A DNA stretch of 51,712 nucleotides from CAYRWR01 sp964537555. GTDB lineage: Bacteria; Spirochaetota; Brevinematia; Brevinematales; CAYRWR01. The translations under genes were made by a program, and so were the position numbers. Shown one piece after another: positions 49,117 through 51,712 of the stretch. The DNA lies in assembly GCA_964537555.1 (NCBI GenBank), contig CAZIAD010000024.1:1-51712 (forward strand), written 5' to 3'. The notes beneath the pieces were generated by a model. It made no database searches. It saw nothing but the letters and a program-made list of their open reading frames with translations, and was not told the origin of the DNA. The number at the start of each line of letters is the position of its first letter. Within the stretch, counting starts at the first letter, position 1.

Positions 49117-49231
49117 CGGCGGCGAAGTGGAGCCTGGTTTAGTTGAAGGTTTTGTGTCGGATTGAGGATGAGGGCTCGGACTTAAAAAACAGTGCCTACT
49201 ATTGACTAGTGACTATAGACTATTGACTTAT
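49117..49231. repeat. Tandem repeat, unit 2
   Basis: A 115-base copy of the unit at 48984-49105. It has four heptamers (49200-49227: TATTGAC, TAGTGAC, TATAGAC, TATTGAC) instead of five, which exactly explains the seven-base length difference. Confidence 0.8.
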
Positions 49232-49358
49232 ATGTCCTGAGTCTCTACCCCACTATTGACTGAACTATCGAAGGAACTTTCCCTTTGGGAGTGAGGCCAG
49301 CCTCCAAGGCGAGGCAGTGGGGTGAATCATATTGAGTGTATATTGATCGTATATATAG

Positions 49359-49489
49359 TGCTTTTCCCTTATTCCCTGTTTTGGACACGGATTTACAGGA
49401 TTTACACGGATGGGATTGCCAGTGAGACGAGCATAGACGGACGCCGAGTTTATGCCCGCGCAGTCTAACCACACTATCGAGGCGGGGGT
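49359..49489. repeat. Direct repeat flanking hipBA, left copy
   Basis: About 131 bases in the same orientation as the copy at 51257-51388. The last 55 bases (49435-49489) are identical to 51334-51388; the first 75 are partly diverged and include ATTTACAGGATTTACAC in both. It ends 33 bases before the hipA stop. Confidence 0.85.
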
Positions 49490-49522
49490 AGATTAAATGT
49501 ATTAGAGTCATTAGGGACAATA

Positions 49523-50788
49523 TCACTCTACTGATAGGAATGCATTTTTCATAGATTGTATTTCAAATCCGGGGATTTTCAGTTTCTTCGCAATATGGGG
49601 CCATGTTTTTACTGAGCTTACTACCTCATTAATTATTACATTCGCTTGTGGTGGCTTGACCCGAAAGACCGGGGCTACTTCCCGGGCTAAGTCTAAACTG
49701 AGAGAATTATCATATTCAGAAATATTTAATGAAAGTCCTGTTTTTGAGGTAGTAGGATTCATGTCATAAGCAGGAGAAAGAATCCAACCCTTTTCAGTCA
49801 GTAAAAAACCATGATTACGGAGATGATCATCAGTGTTGGACACACATATATTGAATACGATTCTGCGCCACAATTGTTCTAAATCAAAATTGGCTTGAGC
49901 CCCATACCGGATAATTAACTCAGCAAGATGCAGGTAACTCACCCCGGTTTCCCCCTTGTCGCCGTCCATTTTACCCAGTAAAGTCATAGCGGATGCAAAA
50001 TGAATACGCTCACCTGATGCAGTCCTATCGAATCTTTTGGTCAGAAAGGTGTGATAATCTCCGGAATAACATTTAACCTGAGTCGGGGATGTGATAATAC
50101 CGGCCTTTTGTGCCAATTGATGAACCAGGTATTCCCACAATCCTATATCCCATTCGTCTTTTTGACTGGGGAATTTGGCTATCCATGGATGCCCCTTGAG
50201 ATCCATTACTCCGGCTTTTGGCCTGGCTCCACCTAAAGACCCTCCCGGTGCAATGAGCATCTTGAGCCATTGCATATAATCCTTTTCTTCTTCTGAGTGC
50301 TTTTTTTCTAATTGTAAACTGGCATATTCCAGGTCCCGCAGTCGAGTCCAGGGAGGTGCCGACATGTCTATTTGATTATCTAAAAAGGGCCCATCAGAAG
50401 AGAGTTTAAATCGTAAGGCCCCCATGCGCATTTCATCGAATACTCCTAATAAATAATCAGATTCCATGAGAGGCTTAACTGGCCTGTCTTCATTTTTTGC
50501 CTTATAGGCTTCACGGCGCTGCATTAATACTCTCCCCCATCTGTCAGGAGAAGAATCCAAGAAAATGCCGAAATTTATTTTCCCTTCTCTGATATACTGA
50601 GGCCCTGAATAGTATCCGAGATCCGGATCTAAAATAAGAGATTGATTAGAATTCAACCAGCTGGTCTCATATTCAAATGAAAAGATCTCCTTTCCCCTGA
50701 TATGATTTACCTCAAGTGTACCCATTAATACAGGATCGGGTAATCCTTGCCAATGCGCGTATACCATGATTTGTTTTTGAGTATTCAT
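49523..50788 (-). CDS. hipA: HipA-family serine/threonine kinase toxin
   Basis: Start chosen at the ATG of MNTQKQ, one base after the hipB stop, with AAGGGA overlapping the hipB end; the frame continues 27 codons into hipB. The product has 421 residues, near the usual length. N-terminal and catalytic domains are recognisable: FGIFLDSSPDRWGR, GGARPKAGV in the ATP region, the catalytic SNTDDHLRNHG and the metal-binding SPAYDMNP. HipA toxins phosphorylate an aminoacyl-tRNA synthetase and arrest growth. All key residues look intact. Confidence 0.9.
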   Translation of the reverse strand: MNTQKQIMVYAHWQGLPDPVLMGTLEVNHIRGKEIFSFEYETSWLNSNQSLILDPDLGYYSGPQYIREGKINFGIFLDSSPDRWGRVLMQRREAYKAKNEDRPVKPLMESDYLLGVFDEMRMGALRFKLSSDGPFLDNQIDMSAPPWTRLRDLEYASLQLEKKHSEEEKDYMQWLKMLIAPGGSLGGARPKAGVMDLKGHPWIAKFPSQKDEWDIGLWEYLVHQLAQKAGIITSPTQVKCYSGDYHTFLTKRFDRTASGERIHFASAMTLLGKMDGDKGETGVSYLHLAELIIRYGAQANFDLEQLWRRIVFNICVSNTDDHLRNHGFLLTEKGWILSPAYDMNPTTSKTGLSLNISEYDNSLSLDLAREVAPVFRVKPPQANVIINEVVSSVKTWPHIAKKLKIPGFEIQSMKNAFLSVE

Positions 50789-50789
50789 T

Positions 50790-51110
50790 TTATTTTCCCT
50801 TTTTGGGGCTGCGGCGTTTAGCCGGTGTGAGGCCGGCATCCTGTATCTTACGGCCGAGTGGATCATCATTGGCTATCAGTTCCAGATCTTTTTCTAAACC
50901 CAGACAAAATAGCACACTTGCAACTGCACCGATAGTGACACTACTATCACCATGCTCCACTTTGCGTAATGTGGTCCGGGTCATACCCGCACGTTCAGCC
51001 AGCATAGCTGCTGAGATTTTTCTCCGTAATCTCGCGAGTTTAATTTTTTCACCCATATTAATCAGTATATTTTCAATACTAGGAGATAAAGGGGCGGTCT
51101 TTCCTGGCAT
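50790..51110 (-). CDS. hipB: HipB-like XRE-family antitoxin
   Basis: Start chosen at the ATG after GGAGG (MPGKTAPL); an upstream extension would run through the operator. The product has 106 residues. An XRE helix-turn-helix lies near 25-80, with ARLRRKISAAMLAERAGM and TRTTLRKVEHGDSSVT. The C-terminal tail is basic (PAKRRSPKKGK). HipB binds HipA to neutralise it and binds DNA to repress the operon. Antitoxin first and toxin second is the usual order. Confidence 0.88.
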   Translation of the reverse strand: MPGKTAPLSPSIENILINMGEKIKLARLRRKISAAMLAERAGMTRTTLRKVEHGDSSVTIGAVASVLFCLGLEKDLELIANDDPLGRKIQDAGLTPAKRRSPKKGK

Positions 51111-51120
51111 AAATGCCTCC

Positions 51121-51161
51121 ATAATGATCATCATTATATCCAATATCGGAATATATGGCAA
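51121..51161 (-). promoter_or_regulatory. hipBA promoter and operator
   Basis: On the minus strand: TTGCCA (complement of 51156-51161), a 17-base spacer and TATAAT (complement of 51133-51138). The palindrome ATAATGATCATCATTAT (51121-51137, eight-base arms, one central base) overlaps the -10. The spacer contains an imperfect TATTCC-N6-GGATA dyad resembling the HipB operator of E. coli. Binding would shut off the promoter. Confidence 0.75.
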
Positions 51162-51256
51162 TTATAATAACCATTATCTCAATTTCTCAACAAGCTTCAA
51201 CTGAGTATCCGAATTGAGGTTCCCTGGTCATCTGAGGGAGATTGTGGGTAGAGACA

Positions 51257-51388
51257 TGCTTTTTTCCTTACTCCTTTTTTAAGACACGGATTTACAGGAT
51301 TTACACAGATGGGATGGCCAGTCTGATAAGTTGAGACGGACGCCGAGTTTATGCCCGCGCAGTCTAACCACACTATCGAGGCGGGGGT
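51257..51388. repeat. Direct repeat flanking hipBA, right copy
   Basis: About 132 bases, copy of 49359-49489 in the same orientation, with the last 55 bases identical. It lies 147 bases upstream of the hipB start. The hipBA genes occupy almost all the space between the copies. Confidence 0.85.
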
Positions 51389-51433
51389 GGAAGGTGAGGC
51401 GTTATATGTCAGGTGGATACCATTTCAGTACAA

Positions 51434-51712
51434 TTAATATTCATATTCCCCACCTTTAAAAGTTTGAGATACCTTTTTGCTTGCTTTTGAATCGGAAACA
51501 ATATATATTTCGCTTGTAAATCCTTTTAAAATATTAACTGGATTTTTTTCACTAAAAGTTATATCTTTCAACACTTCTCCCAAATAATTAAGTACCAAAA
51601 TAGAAAATGTTTTGTCTTTATAATTTAAAGAATCTAGAATATATACATTTAATTTTGGAAAAAAATATGACACATCATAAGAAAACGATATATCCGAATC
51701 ATAATAATATTT
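51434..51712 (-). CDS. C-terminal end of an unknown gene at the right edge
   Basis: A frame open from the window edge to a stop at 51434-51436, giving at least 92 residues. The start is outside the window; a GTG at 51673 has no ribosome binding site and need not be the start. The sequence is beta-rich with alternating hydrophobic residues (FSILVLNYLGEVLKDITF, EIYIVSDSKA) and low in G+C compared with its neighbours. Extracellular beta-propeller-like proteins have such patterns, but I recognise no family. It lies just beyond the right copy of the direct repeat. Confidence 0.6.
   Translation of the reverse strand, partial: KYYYDSDISFSYDVSYFFPKLNVYILDSLNYKDKTFSILVLNYLGEVLKDITFSEKNPVNILKGFTSEIYIVSDSKASKKVSQTFKGGEYEY

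Larger units (their letters stand above)
48408..49358. other. Repeat-rich noncoding stretch
   Basis: About 950 bases between purL and the hipBA repeats. The first part, 48470-48930, is GC-rich with many short inverted repeats, including a long hairpin at 48766-48815. A tandem duplication follows at 48984-49231. Open frames here are short, Pro/Arg/Gly-rich, and lack ribosome binding sites. I accept no gene. Confidence 0.6.

Noticed and set aside
49067..49227. TATTGAC heptamer arrays as a CRISPR
   Set aside because: Units are seven bases with no spacers and no cas gene is near. They are simple-sequence repeats inside a tandem duplication.
49435..49489. Integron attC site in the hipBA-flanking repeat
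   Set aside because: GTCTAAC fits one attC half-site, but the matching GTTRRRY is missing and the order of the parts is wrong. No integrase is seen.
49245..49526. 93-codon minus-strand frame upstream of the repeats
   Set aside because: Most of it is the direct repeat itself, which occurs again at 51257 without a preserved frame.

Overview
The window looks like chromosome of a motile, diderm, mainly anaerobic bacterium, most probably a spirochaete or a close relative. This is inference, because no rRNA or species marker is present. The grounds are the cheA-cheW-cheX-cheY order with a CheX phosphatase, several lipoproteins, abundant SpoIIE/STAS signalling, superoxide reductase with rubrerythrin instead of catalase, and an exosortase K / MSEP-CTERM pair. 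Leucine, tryptophan and histidine genes stand alone rather than in biosynthetic operons.

Layout. (1) 1-509: the first codons of a gene leaving the left edge on the minus strand, then a divergent intergenic region with two copies of a TCACCCG-N2-CGGGTGA palindrome. (2) 510-6265, plus strand: a signalling operon with a diguanylate cyclase, a degenerate ATPase-like protein, two membrane SpoIIE-type phosphatases, a STAS antagonist, an RsbW-like kinase and a small YodC-like protein. (3) 6266-6908: about 640 bases without a gene. (4) 6909-11668, minus strand: an isopropylmalate dehydrogenase-type enzyme, then DUF4416 / short-chain dehydrogenase / penicillin-binding protein 1C. (5) 11838-22433, plus strand: a chemotaxis operon (a duplicated YjbQ-like protein, an unknown helical protein, CheR, CheB, then an internal promoter and CheA, CheW, CheX, CheY) followed by a ROK kinase, a secreted protein, an Smr protein and a TPR lipoprotein. 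(6) 22434-28125, plus strand: a response regulator with an HD-GYP domain, two lipoproteins, a TPR protein and a receiver-less sigma-54 activator. (7) 28128-31835: YqeK phosphohydrolase (minus), then rpmE, xseA, trmI and a CAP-domain protein (plus). (8) 31822-36342, minus strand: exosortase K with its dedicated MSEP-CTERM target, and a rubrerythrin / superoxide reductase operon with a palindromic operator inside its promoter. (9) 36635-48350, minus strand: twelve closely packed housekeeping and envelope genes from purL down to trpB, including a PseG-methyltransferase fusion and a stand-alone ThiD2. (10) 48408-51712: a repeat-rich stretch with a hipBA toxin-antitoxin pair between two direct repeats, and the C-terminal end of an unknown gene at the right edge.

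How the parts connect. The window can both make c-di-GMP (GGDEF protein at 510) and degrade it (HD-GYP protein at 22741), and these genes lie on either side of a chemotaxis operon. The partner-switching genes probably control the cyclase or an unlinked target, because no sigma factor is present. The least described items are the exosortase K pair, the duplicated YjbQ-like chemotaxis protein, the partner-switching operon, the PseG-methyltransferase fusion, and the repeat-flanked hipBA unit.
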